Shown: positions 47,973-56,534 of the stretch, piece after piece
Layout of the letters: each line of letters begins with the position of its first letter
Numbering within the stretch: the first letter of the stretch is position 1
DNA from: an uncultured Pelagibacteraceae bacterium
Lineage (GTDB): Bacteria; Pseudomonadota; Alphaproteobacteria; Pelagibacterales; Pelagibacteraceae
Assembly: GCA_902588965.1 (NCBI GenBank)
Contig: CACIRD010000004.1
Coordinates: 124,001 to 188,000 of the forward strand
DNA: 64,000 bases
Direction: 5' to 3'
Translations under genes and position numbers: made by a program
Notes under the pieces: model-generated
Told to the model about the DNA's origin: nothing
The model's input: only the letters and a program-made list of their open reading frames with translations
Database searches by the model: none

Positions 47973-48100
47973 AAGTAATATCAATTTTTTTCTTACTGGT
48001 ATATTGGTCAATTATAATTTTAGCACCAGTTTTAGCAAAAGAAACTGTGTTTAATAAAGGCAATAAATTAATTTATCCTATGAAAAAGCCTAATAAGTAG
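47969..48100 (+). CDS. possible small secreted peptide (43 aa, TTG start)
   Basis: A frame starting with TTG that overlaps the preceding stop codon (TTGA) and ends at TAG 48100. It encodes a signal-like N-terminus (VISIFFLLVYWSIIILAPVLA) followed by only about 20 residues, KETVFNKGNKLIYPMKKPNK. The signal-peptide look and the coupled start support it; the non-ATG start, tiny mature part and the 11-bp overlap with the convergent SDR gene argue for caution. Confidence 0.4.
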   Translation: MKVISIFFLLVYWSIIILAPVLAKETVFNKGNKLIYPMKKPNK

Positions 48101-48836
48101 ATCTGCCACCGCTAATATCAAACACTGCTGCGGTAGAAAAAGAATTTTCCTCTGATGAAAGCCAGCTTACAAGAGAAGATAACTCATCAAGTTCTAAAAA
48201 CCTTCCTCTCGGTACTTTAGAAAGCATATTTTGAACATGTTGTTTTGACATTTGGTCTAGTATTCTTGTTTTAGCGCCTGCTGGTGTTACTGCATTCACT
48301 GCAATATTAAATTCAGCCAATTCTTTGCCTAATGATTTTGTGAGCCCAATAACTCCAGCCTTAGCCGAACTATAGGCGCTAGCATTCGCATTGCCATCTT
48401 TTCCTGAAACTGAAGATATGTTTACTATTCTGCCGTAATTATTTTTAATCATTAAAGGAACAATAGATTTACAACAGTTAAATGTGCCATTTAGATTGAT
48501 ATCTATAACTTTGTTCCACTCTTTAATATCATATTTCCACAATTGAGCAGTGGCACCAGTTATACCTGCATTATTTATTAAAATATCAATTTTTGAATTT
48601 TTGGATAACTTTTTAACGGTTGCATCAACATTTTTAAAATTTGTAACATCAACTACACTATAACCCAAATTAGGGTTATTAATATCTTTTAAAGCTTTAT
48701 TTATTTCTTTTTCATCAATGTCCCAAATAAAAACTTTTGCTCCAAATTGTAAAAATTTTTTTGTTATATCCAAACCAAAACCTTGTGCGCCGCCTGTTAT
48801 AATTGCTGTTTTGTTGTTTAGATCAAAATGATTCAT
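48090..48836 (-). CDS. short-chain dehydrogenase/reductase (SDR) family oxidoreductase
   Basis: NAD(P)-dependent oxidoreductase of the classical SDR type, 248 residues from the preferred start. The cofactor loop is TGGAQGFG, followed by NNAG, and the catalytic set is ISSVSG plus AYSSAK (Y-x3-K). The C-terminus has the usual GG preceding the end. The track start (48893) adds residues inside the NCS1 gene; ATG 48836 overlaps the NCS1 stop as ATGA, so coupling is likely. The substrate is unknown; being last in the TRAP/NCS1 operon suggests a catabolic step on the imported compound. Confidence 0.85.
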   Translation of the reverse strand: MNHFDLNNKTAIITGGAQGFGLDITKKFLQFGAKVFIWDIDEKEINKALKDINNPNLGYSVVDVTNFKNVDATVKKLSKNSKIDILINNAGITGATAQLWKYDIKEWNKVIDINLNGTFNCCKSIVPLMIKNNYGRIVNISSVSGKDGNANASAYSSAKAGVIGLTKSLGKELAEFNIAVNAVTPAGAKTRILDQMSKQHVQNMLSKVPRGRFLELDELSSLVSWLSSEENSFSTAAVFDISGGRSTY

Positions 48837-50293
48837 TTTTTCGATGATATCAGATAGTAAGTTACATAAGTCATAAAGGCTCCTATCACCCATGAGAAAG
48901 ATTGTAAAAATCTAAGATCTAAATTCCATATTGTTGATGCGGAAAAAATAAAACCTATAAATACTGAATATATAGCCTTCCAGTGCCATCCATTTGAATA
49001 AACATACGAACCATCAGATTTAGGTGAAAAAATATCCTTATTTATGATTTTTTTATTTTTTACTATATAATAATCTGCGATCATTAATCCAAACAATGGA
49101 CCAAATAAAGCTCCAAGTGTATCGAGGATTGATAATATACCAATTTGGCTTAAAACTGTTAGCCATGACGAACCAATTAAGAAACCGATTATGATTATCA
49201 CAAATCCAGAACTTCTTAAACCCAGTTGCTTTGGCAAAAAATTTAGCAAACTATTTTGAGAAGGAATATAATTCGCAATTAAATTTGTGGAAGTTGAAGC
49301 TACTAAAATAAATATTAGAGCTGTTATAGTAAGGTAAGTATTATTAAATTTTCCTATTATATCAGTAGGATTTGTTAAAATTTTTTCAGCATTTGTAATA
49401 TTATTATTTAGTATAAGATCTGCACCCATTGTAATAAATAATGAAAAAAAAGAAAAAATAATTAAGTTTAAAACAAGACTAAAATTTCCCTTGCTAAGTT
49501 CATTTTCATTCTTTGCGTATCTAGAATAATCTCCAAAATTTAAAATAACAATTGAAAAGTAGGCAAAAAATGTTCCTGTAATTGATAGTAAAGGCAATAT
49601 ATTATTTTTTTGAAAAATATTATTTACATCAATTAAATCTTTGAAACGATAAATCACATCTTTGCCATAATCTGAAATGATAATTATTAGAAATAAAATC
49701 AATCCAAAATAAACAAATGTACCTGAAAATTTTATAAGTAATCTTATAAATTTTTGTCCTTTGGTAAATAGTAAGTACTGTATCAGTAAAGTAAATATAA
49801 AAGCAACCCAATCAATTATATTTAAAGACATAAAAAAATTAAGAAAAATTTCTTTTTCTAAAAAACTTTCATCATATGAGAACAAGCTAATACGAATTAA
49901 ATAAACGATCGATTTAGAGATAAAAAAGGTTTGAACTCCAAAAAAAAATATCCCAACCAGACCTCTAACTAGTCCAAAATATTTAGCTGCACTTACGCCT
50001 ATAGAAGTTCTTAAAAAAACTACAAAAGGAATACCATGTCTTTGAGAAGGTTTTCCTATAAGATTGCTAAAGAAAAATACCAACAGTCCTGCAATTAAAG
50101 ATCCGATAAGAACAACAAAAAAATTAAGATCGTATAAAATGTAAAGGGAAGCAATTAAAGAAAAACCAATTATACTTTGTATATTGATTGCCCAAAAGCA
50201 AAAATAATCTTTCCAGTCCCAATTTTTTTCCGCAGGATTTACTGAAACAATCTCCCAGTTGGTTAAATTATATCTATCTTTTTGTTGAATCAC
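48833..50293 (-). CDS. NCS1 family nucleobase:cation symporter-like permease
   Basis: Integral membrane transporter of 486 residues with about twelve hydrophobic segments. The N-terminal NPAEKNWDWKDYFCFWAINIQS and the following GKPSQRHGIPFVVFLRTSIG segment are typical of NCS1 (cytosine, allantoin, hydantoin, thiamine) permeases. Near the C-terminus, GALFGPLFGLMIADYYIVKNKK is also a strong family feature. The substrate cannot be assigned. It follows dctM by 24 bp in the same direction, an unusual pairing of a TRAP and an NCS1 importer. Confidence 0.85.
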   Translation of the reverse strand: MIQQKDRYNLTNWEIVSVNPAEKNWDWKDYFCFWAINIQSIIGFSLIASLYILYDLNFFVVLIGSLIAGLLVFFFSNLIGKPSQRHGIPFVVFLRTSIGVSAAKYFGLVRGLVGIFFFGVQTFFISKSIVYLIRISLFSYDESFLEKEIFLNFFMSLNIIDWVAFIFTLLIQYLLFTKGQKFIRLLIKFSGTFVYFGLILFLIIIISDYGKDVIYRFKDLIDVNNIFQKNNILPLLSITGTFFAYFSIVILNFGDYSRYAKNENELSKGNFSLVLNLIIFSFFSLFITMGADLILNNNITNAEKILTNPTDIIGKFNNTYLTITALIFILVASTSTNLIANYIPSQNSLLNFLPKQLGLRSSGFVIIIIGFLIGSSWLTVLSQIGILSILDTLGALFGPLFGLMIADYYIVKNKKIINKDIFSPKSDGSYVYSNGWHWKAIYSVFIGFIFSASTIWNLDLRFLQSFSWVIGAFMTYVTYYLISSKK

Positions 50294-50317
50294 GCTATTA
50301 TATTAAACGAAAAATAT

Positions 50318-51652
50318 CTACTGTCCATACAAGAGAGAAGGTAGCCATAAAGCTATTTTTGGAAATACAATAATTAGCACCAATCCTATTATTTGAATAA
50401 CCATAAATTGCATCATACCAATATAAATATCTTTTAAATCCCACTCTGGTACAACACCTTTTAAAAAATATGCAGATAAAGCAACGGGCGGTGAAAGCCA
50501 GGCTGTTTGAAGGTTTACAGCAACAAGAATTGCGAACCATGTAAGATTAAAACCTAACGCCTCTACTAATGGTAAAATTATAGGAATTATTATCATTACT
50601 ATAGGCACCCACTCTAATGGCCAACCTAAAAGAAATATCATTATCATTATCATTCCTAAAATAAGATATTTATTCATCTCTAGGCCTAATAAAAATTCAG
50701 TTAATAAAGTTGGTGTTCCTAATCTAGCAAAAACTGCTCCAAAAAAATTTGAAGCAGCAACTAAAACCATTATTAAAGCGGTAATTTCTAAAGTTTTTAC
50801 TAGAGCTTCCTGTAATTTTGATAAAGTTAACTTTTTATAAGCTAAAGATAAAATTAAAGCTCCCATCGCACCACATCCTGCAGCTTCTGTTGGTGTAGCA
50901 AATCCAAATAAAATGCTTCCAAGTGCTGCAAATACTAGAGCTGCGGGTGGAACTAGTCCAAGGAAAAACTCAACCCATACTTCTTTCATACTTGAAGCTC
51001 TCATATCTTCTGGTAACACAGGTCCTAACTTGGGATTAATCATACATCTAATTGTCGTGTAGGCTGCATATAAAGAAGCTAATAAAATTCCAGGAAAAAT
51101 AGCTGCTGCAAATAAATCGATAACTGGTATCTCCATGATTGGTCCCATAACGACCAGCATAATACTTGGTGGAATTAAAATACCCAAAGTACCTCCTGCG
51201 GTAATTGTTCCTGCTGCTAGTCTTACATCGTATCCAGATCTGTTCATAGATTTTGCTGCCATTATTCCAAGTATAGTTACTGAAGCACCTACTATTCCTG
51301 TGGCAGCTGCAAATATTACAGAAACAAATAAAACTGCATAATATAAAGATCCTCTTACTCTAGATAACATTAATTGAAATGCTGAAAATAATCTTTCCAT
51401 TAATCCAGCTTGTTCCATCATTATTCCCATAAATACAAAGAGTGGCACAGCTGCAAGCGTCTGTTCTGTCATTACCATGGAAAATTGGAGTGTCATTAAA
51501 TAAAAAACTAATTTTCCAAATCCTAGATATCCAAAAACAAAACCAAGAAATATCAAAGTAAACGAAATTGGAAACCCTACAAATATTGCAAAGAGCATTA
51601 CCCCAACTAAAATAAATCCTAAAATTGCCGGGTCTATTAATTCTGCAATCAT
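50318..51652 (-). CDS. dctM: TRAP transporter large permease subunit (DctM family)
   Basis: Elevator-type 12-helix subunit of a sodium-driven TRAP importer, about 444 residues. Features include VPLFVFMGIMMEQAGL, GGTLGILIPPSIMLVVMGP and GWPLEWVPIVMIIIPIILP, all characteristic of DctM. The ATG at 51652 overlaps the dctQ stop as ATGA; the track start (51670) lies inside dctQ. It is separate from, not fused to, dctQ. Confidence 0.93.
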   Translation of the reverse strand: MIAELIDPAILGFILVGVMLFAIFVGFPISFTLIFLGFVFGYLGFGKLVFYLMTLQFSMVMTEQTLAAVPLFVFMGIMMEQAGLMERLFSAFQLMLSRVRGSLYYAVLFVSVIFAAATGIVGASVTILGIMAAKSMNRSGYDVRLAAGTITAGGTLGILIPPSIMLVVMGPIMEIPVIDLFAAAIFPGILLASLYAAYTTIRCMINPKLGPVLPEDMRASSMKEVWVEFFLGLVPPAALVFAALGSILFGFATPTEAAGCGAMGALILSLAYKKLTLSKLQEALVKTLEITALIMVLVAASNFFGAVFARLGTPTLLTEFLLGLEMNKYLILGMIMIMIFLLGWPLEWVPIVMIIIPIILPLVEALGFNLTWFAILVAVNLQTAWLSPPVALSAYFLKGVVPEWDLKDIYIGMMQFMVIQIIGLVLIIVFPKIALWLPSLLYGQ

Positions 51653-52263
51653 TTTTTTCCTCCAGGCCACTCACCTTTTTTTGCAGCCCAGTAACTTTTC
51701 AACAGTTCAGAAAAACCTTGAACAAGTAAAAATATTATTCCTATTAAGAGACAAGTTTTAATCGGCCACATGTATGGCATCCACGTAGTGTCCATTCCTC
51801 TCTCCCCTCTTCTAATGGACTCCTCAACAAATCCTATAGTCATATATAAAAAGACTATTAGTCCTGGAAAATAAAATAAAATATATAACCAAAAATCTAT
51901 TAAACCTTGTGTTTTGGTTTTAAAATTTCTGTATAAAAAATCTGCTCTTATATGAACCCCTTTAGAAAGAGCATAACCTGCTCCTAACATAAATAAAGCA
52001 CCATAGAGAAATCGACTTATATCATATGCCCAAATAGTAGGTGCTAAAAATAATTTTCTTGCAAGCACTTCGTATGTCATTGCAAATATCAAAGGCATTA
52101 ATATCCAACAGACAATACTTCCGATAAGTCTACTGAACTTATCAATCTTGATAATAGTTTTAGACATCCAAGATGGCATATCATCTGGCATCTTATCTGA
52201 GCCACCTCTTCTTTCTGCTATCAATTCGTCTGAAATATCTAATTTTGATGGTTCGTCTGACAT
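51649..52263 (-). CDS. dctQ: TRAP transporter small permease subunit (DctQ family)
   Basis: Four-helix DctQ subunit, 204 residues. A hydrophilic N-terminus of about 35 residues precedes the first helix (IGSIVCWILMPLIFAMTYEVLARK). The central YDISRFLYGALFMLGAGYALSKGVHIRADF is a family hallmark. It is separated from dctP by about 70 bp containing a hairpin, and overlaps dctM by 4 bp. Confidence 0.9.
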   Translation of the reverse strand: MSDEPSKLDISDELIAERRGGSDKMPDDMPSWMSKTIIKIDKFSRLIGSIVCWILMPLIFAMTYEVLARKLFLAPTIWAYDISRFLYGALFMLGAGYALSKGVHIRADFLYRNFKTKTQGLIDFWLYILFYFPGLIVFLYMTIGFVEESIRRGERGMDTTWMPYMWPIKTCLLIGIIFLLVQGFSELLKSYWAAKKGEWPGGKK

Positions 52264-52286
52264 AAAATTTTTTGTTATAAAAACTT

Positions 52287-52310
52287 AGAGCGGACTGTAA
52301 AGTCCGCTCT
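52287..52310 (-). terminator. intercistronic hairpin between dctP and dctQ (attenuator or partial terminator)
   Basis: A perfect 10-bp inverted repeat AGAGCGGACT/AGTCCGCTCT with a 4-base loop lies just after the dctP stop. On the transcribed strand the stem is followed by TAAGTTTTTATAAC, a weak T-tract. Its GC content stands out in this genome. In TRAP operons such hairpins let the binding protein be made in excess over the membrane subunits, either by partial termination or by protecting the dctP mRNA 3' end; which applies here is inference. Confidence 0.75.
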
Positions 52311-52334
52311 AATTAAATCAAGATTAATTACTGA

Positions 52335-53426
52335 TTACTTTAATGTCGCTGCGTGAGCCATTCCTAGCTTAGCATTTGACATTTGAGCACCTGCCCAGAA
52401 AGGTACAGCAACATCAGCAAACTCTTTCATAGAGTCATAAACTTTTTTGAAAAATGCATTTTTCTCAGCATTTTTATTTAAAGTTGCTTTAGCTGCAGCC
52501 ATATATTCTGTGAAGTAGTCTGAAGGAGTATCTTCTAAAATAACTCCATGCTTAGTAGTTAATTCTCTTAAAGCTTTTCCATTTTCATAGATTCTGTAGC
52601 TTAAAGATTTAGCTAATGAAGCATTTGCTGCCACCTCAAGAGATTTTTTCTCATGGGCACTCATAGCGTTATATGTTTTTCCAGTAATATAAAAGTCAGC
52701 ATTTACCACTACTTGGTGAAGTCCTTGTAGATAGTAATGTTTTAAAACTTTTTGGAAACCAAATGTTAAATCTGGTTTAGGGCAGCACCATTCAGCTGCA
52801 TCAATTGTACCCGCTTCCAGTGCTGGTAGAATATCTCCACCACCCATAGCTACAGATGCAATTCCAATATCTTTATACGTTTGACCTGGAATTCCTGGAG
52901 GAGTTCTGAATTTATATTTTCTAAAGTCGGCCATATTTTTAATTGGCTTAGGAAACCATCCTAAAGCCTCTGGTCCAACTGGTTGAAGCATAAATCCTTT
53001 TATGTCTCTTCCCATTTCTTTCCAAAGTTGATCGTAAAGCTCTTTACCACCACCATATTGAAACCATGATAAAAATGCTAAATTGTCTATACCTACTCCA
53101 CCGCCTGCAACTGGCGAACCAAATAACATGGCAGCTGGGTGATCACCTGACCAATAGTGTGTCCAAGCAAATCCACAGTCGATAAGACCTTTGTCAACCG
53201 CATCTAAAGTTTCTTTTACTCCTACAACAGCACCTGCTGGTAAAATTTCAAATTTTAAAGAACCATCAGTTAGTGTTGTAACTGTATCAGTAAAGTCTTT
53301 TAACATTTTAACTTCGTCAGCCTTAGTGTTAAGGACAGTCTGACACTTTAATGTTTTTGCGTTAGCATTTGATATAAAACCAAGAACTAAAAACGCAGCA
53401 AACATAAGTGAAATGATTTTTTTCAT
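52335..53426 (-). CDS. dctP: TRAP transporter substrate-binding protein (DctP family)
   Basis: Periplasmic binding protein of about 363 residues for a TRAP importer. The ATG at 53426 (MKKIISLMFAAFLVLG) gives a clean signal peptide ending ANA-K and has a strong AGAGGG ribosome site a few bases upstream; the track start at 53528 adds 34 non-homologous residues. The mature protein shows EILPAGAVVGVKETLDAVDKG, GIPGQTYKDIGIASVAMGGG and LEAGTIDAAEWCCPKPD, which place it with the alpha-keto acid/organic acid type (TakP-like) subgroup. The ligand itself is not readable. Confidence 0.9.
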   Translation of the reverse strand: MKKIISLMFAAFLVLGFISNANAKTLKCQTVLNTKADEVKMLKDFTDTVTTLTDGSLKFEILPAGAVVGVKETLDAVDKGLIDCGFAWTHYWSGDHPAAMLFGSPVAGGGVGIDNLAFLSWFQYGGGKELYDQLWKEMGRDIKGFMLQPVGPEALGWFPKPIKNMADFRKYKFRTPPGIPGQTYKDIGIASVAMGGGDILPALEAGTIDAAEWCCPKPDLTFGFQKVLKHYYLQGLHQVVVNADFYITGKTYNAMSAHEKKSLEVAANASLAKSLSYRIYENGKALRELTTKHGVILEDTPSDYFTEYMAAAKATLNKNAEKNAFFKKVYDSMKEFADVAVPFWAGAQMSNAKLGMAHAATLK

Positions 53427-53573
53427 TATTTTCCCTCTTTGTTTAGTTAAATTTAACGAACGGCATCCTCTCAGATAAATAAAGTCGACACAAGTGACAA
53501 TTTGTAGATATAGGTGTAAAAAAAACAATTAAATTGGATATATTTTGAACAAAAAAATATATAACAACTACAG

Positions 53574-55193
53574 ATGGAAAATTTTGATTATATTATAATT
53601 GGCGCAGGTTCGGCAGGATGTGTTTTAGCTAATCGACTTTCTGCAAATCCAAAAAATAAAGTTTTACTACTTGAGGCAGGAGGTAAAGATAATTACCCCT
53701 GGATACATATTCCTGTTGGCTATTACAAAACCATGCACAATCCTAAAGTAGATTGGTGCTTTAAGACAGAAAAAGATAAATCAATGAACAATCGCTCTAT
53801 TAGATATCCAAGAGGAAAAACTCTAGGTGGTAGTTCATCAATAAATGGTCTCCTTTGGATAAGAGGGCAAAGTAACGACTACGATAACTGGAGACAACAA
53901 GGAAACAAAGGTTGGGGTTGGAAAGATGTATTACCTTATTTTATTAAATCCGAAAACAATGAATTGGGTAAAGGAAAATATCATAGTGATAGCGGACCTA
54001 TTATGGTTGCTAACAAAAAAATCAAACTAAAAATGCTAGATGAATTTATTAATGCAGCTGAAGAAAAAGGAATTCCAAAAACTCATGATTTTAATACTGG
54101 TGATAATTTTGGGGTAGGATTTTATCAATTTACAACAAGTCATAGTCACTTTGGTCTAAAATTAAGATATAGTGCAGCAAAAGGATACCTTAATCCAGCC
54201 AAAAAAAGATCAAATCTAAAAATCGTTACCGATGCACATGTTCAAAAAATAAATTTTGAAAATAAAAAAGCAACAAGTATTACATACGAAAATAAAAGTA
54301 AAATAATAGAAGTGAAAGCAAATAAAGAAATTATTCTATCTGCTGGATCAATTGGATCTCCACATCTATTACAAATTTCAGGTTTAGGGGATGGTGATAA
54401 ACTTAAAAATAATGGAATTAATGTAATTAACGGACTGAAAGGTGTGGGAAAAAACTTACAGGATCATTTGATGTTCAGGCCAGTTTATAAAGTTAAAGGT
54501 CTAAAATCTCTTAATAAAAAAATTAACAGCTTACTCGGAAATTTATTGATAGGTTTAGAGTATATTTTTAATCAAAGTGGTCCTATGACAATGGGAGCAA
54601 GTCAAGTATGTGGTTTTGCTAAAAGTGATAGTTCTAGGGAAACACCAAACTTACAATTTCATGTTCAACCAATTAGCACTGATATACTAGGTGCAACCAA
54701 ACTACATGATTTTGAAGGTATTACTCCTACGGTAGCGAATATCAGGCCTACAAGTAGAGGGGAAATAAATATAATAAGTAACAATATAAAAGATTATCCA
54801 AAGATAAAAATGAATTATCTTTCAACTGAGGATGATAGGTATGTTGCTGCTCAAGGATTAAAGCTTGTAAGAAGAATCATGTTGGAAACAAATACTTTTA
54901 GAAAATATCAGCCTGAAGAATATAGACCTGGTATTCATATTCAAGATGATGAGGAATTAGTTAAGGCAGGTAGCGATTACACGCAAACTATATTTCATCC
55001 TGTAGGCACTTGTAAAATGGGGCAAGATGAAAATGCTGTAGTAAATGATAGACTTATAGTTCATGGAATTGAAAATTTAAGAGTTGTAGATGCTTCTATA
55101 ATGCCAAATATAACTTCTGGAAATACGAATGCCCCAACTATTATGATTGCAGAAAAAGCCTCTGACATGATATTAGAAGATAACTCAAAATGA
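53574..55193 (+). CDS. GMC family FAD-dependent oxidoreductase (choline dehydrogenase-like)
   Basis: FAD enzyme oxidising an alcohol group to an aldehyde. The N-terminal FAD-binding fold is YIIIGAGSAGCVLANRLS, followed by the GMC signature RGKTLGGSSSINGLLWIRG and, mid-protein, the second signature LSAGSIGSPHLLQISGLG. The active-site His region near the C-terminus is HPVGTCKMG, with the final FAD-contact GNTNAPTIMIAEKASD. The 539-residue length is typical for BetA-like enzymes, but GMC substrates vary widely, so choline is only one candidate. It is divergent from dctP, across about 150 bp. Confidence 0.9.
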   Translation: MENFDYIIIGAGSAGCVLANRLSANPKNKVLLLEAGGKDNYPWIHIPVGYYKTMHNPKVDWCFKTEKDKSMNNRSIRYPRGKTLGGSSSINGLLWIRGQSNDYDNWRQQGNKGWGWKDVLPYFIKSENNELGKGKYHSDSGPIMVANKKIKLKMLDEFINAAEEKGIPKTHDFNTGDNFGVGFYQFTTSHSHFGLKLRYSAAKGYLNPAKKRSNLKIVTDAHVQKINFENKKATSITYENKSKIIEVKANKEIILSAGSIGSPHLLQISGLGDGDKLKNNGINVINGLKGVGKNLQDHLMFRPVYKVKGLKSLNKKINSLLGNLLIGLEYIFNQSGPMTMGASQVCGFAKSDSSRETPNLQFHVQPISTDILGATKLHDFEGITPTVANIRPTSRGEINIISNNIKDYPKIKMNYLSTEDDRYVAAQGLKLVRRIMLETNTFRKYQPEEYRPGIHIQDDEELVKAGSDYTQTIFHPVGTCKMGQDENAVVNDRLIVHGIENLRVVDASIMPNITSGNTNAPTIMIAEKASDMILEDNSK

Positions 55194-55765
55194 ATGATCA
55201 AATAATAATTTTTTCTCAAATAGTTTTTATTGATTTAGTTCTTGCAGGAGACAATGCAATTATAATTGGAATGGTTGCTTCTCAATTCCCTGCTGAACAA
55301 AGAAGAAAAATTATATTTTGGGGTATCGGTGGGGCAGTTATTTTAAGAATAATTTTGACCTTACTAACTGCATATTTGTTACAAATAAAGGGTTTAAGAT
55401 TAATTGGAGGATTAGCACTTCTTTATATTTGTTATAAACTTTATAAGGATGTTATTAATAATTCGGTTTCAAAAAAAGATAATTTAAAAATTAATGATTC
55501 AAGTTTTATAAAGGCTATTTCAACTGTTCTTATTGCAGATTTTACTATGAGTTTAGATAATGTTTTGGGTGTAGCTGGAGCTGCAAAAGATCATTATGGT
55601 TTGCTTATATTTGGTTTAGTTTTATCTATAATTTTAATGGCAACTGCCGCTACTTTAATATCTGGTTGGATAAAAAAATATAAATGGATTGGATGGTTGG
55701 GTATTATTGCAATACTGGCTGTTGCTATTGATTTGATTTATAGTGATATAAAGATATTTATATAA
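55190..55765 (+). CDS. TerC/YjbE family integral membrane protein
   Basis: A 191-residue membrane protein of the TerC superfamily. Two copies of the acidic membrane motif are visible: FIDLVLAGDNAIIIG at the N-terminus and ADFTMSLDNVLGVAGAA mid-protein, each expected in helices that may bind metal ions. About six or seven hydrophobic segments. Members are implicated in metal (manganese) export or tolerance, but the role here is not clear. The start overlaps the GMC stop by 4 bp. Confidence 0.85.
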   Translation: MNDQIIIFSQIVFIDLVLAGDNAIIIGMVASQFPAEQRRKIIFWGIGGAVILRIILTLLTAYLLQIKGLRLIGGLALLYICYKLYKDVINNSVSKKDNLKINDSSFIKAISTVLIADFTMSLDNVLGVAGAAKDHYGLLIFGLVLSIILMATAATLISGWIKKYKWIGWLGIIAILAVAIDLIYSDIKIFI

Positions 55766-55766
55766 A

Positions 55767-56534
55767 ATGTACTTAAAAAAATACAATTTAAAAAATAAGA
55801 CAGCATTAGTATCTGGTGCAGGAAAAGGTTTGGGAAGAGCTTGCGCAATAGCTCTTGCTGAAGCGGGTGCTAATTTAATCATTATAAGTAGAACCAAAAA
55901 AGATTTGAATGAAGTTTCAAAAAAAATAAAAAAATTTAAAGTGAAATGTAAATCATTTGTTTGTGATATAACAAATTATTCCGAACTTAAAAAAATTATC
56001 AATAAGCAATCTCGAATTGATATATTAATTAATAACGCTGGTAATAATATTCCTGCACATTTTACTAAAGTAAAAACTAAAAATATGGAATATATGGTTA
56101 AAATTAATACTATAGCGGCATTTAATCTTGCGCAATTATGTACGCTTAAAATGATCAGTTTAAAAAACAGAAAAAGAGTTGGAGGAGCAATAGTGAATAT
56201 GTCTTCTCAAATGGGTCATGTGGGTGGACCTATAAGAAGTGTTTATAATATGAACAAATGGGGAATAGAAGGTTTAACTAAAGGTATGGCTGTTGATCTG
56301 GCAAAATACAATATTAGAGTAAATACGGTGGCACCAACTTTTGTTGTAACTCCAATGACTAAAGTATTTTTGAAAAGTAAAAAATTTAAAAAAGAAGTTT
56401 TAAATAATATACCGTTAGGAAGGTTTGCTGAACTTTCTGATGTTGCCACTGCTGCTGTATTTTTAGCTTCTGATGCTGCATCCATGATAAATGGAACGTC
56501 TTTACTGGTAGATGGTGGATGGACTGCAAAATAA
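55767..56534 (+). CDS. SDR family oxidoreductase (second in locus)
   Basis: Classical SDR of 255 residues with cofactor loop SGAGKGLGRACA, NNAGNN, and catalytic MSSQMG plus VYNMNKWG (Y-x3-K). The tail has ASMINGTSLLVDGGWTAK, typical of the 3-oxoacyl-ACP reductase/gluconate 5-dehydrogenase-like subfamilies. In this operon after a GMC alcohol oxidase it may handle a hydroxy or keto intermediate, but this is inference. It begins 1 bp after the TerC gene. Confidence 0.88.
   Translation: MYLKKYNLKNKTALVSGAGKGLGRACAIALAEAGANLIIISRTKKDLNEVSKKIKKFKVKCKSFVCDITNYSELKKIINKQSRIDILINNAGNNIPAHFTKVKTKNMEYMVKINTIAAFNLAQLCTLKMISLKNRKRVGGAIVNMSSQMGHVGGPIRSVYNMNKWGIEGLTKGMAVDLAKYNIRVNTVAPTFVVTPMTKVFLKSKKFKKEVLNNIPLGRFAELSDVATAAVFLASDAASMINGTSLLVDGGWTAK

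Noticed and set aside
53464-53490. CTGAGA-like motif upstream of dctP resembling part of a TPP riboswitch
   Set aside because: The other conserved TPP blocks are absent, and the downstream genes do not concern thiamine.
53427-53528. 34-residue N-terminal extension of dctP in the track
   Set aside because: It would bury the signal peptide; the ATG at 53426 has a good ribosome site and a canonical signal sequence.
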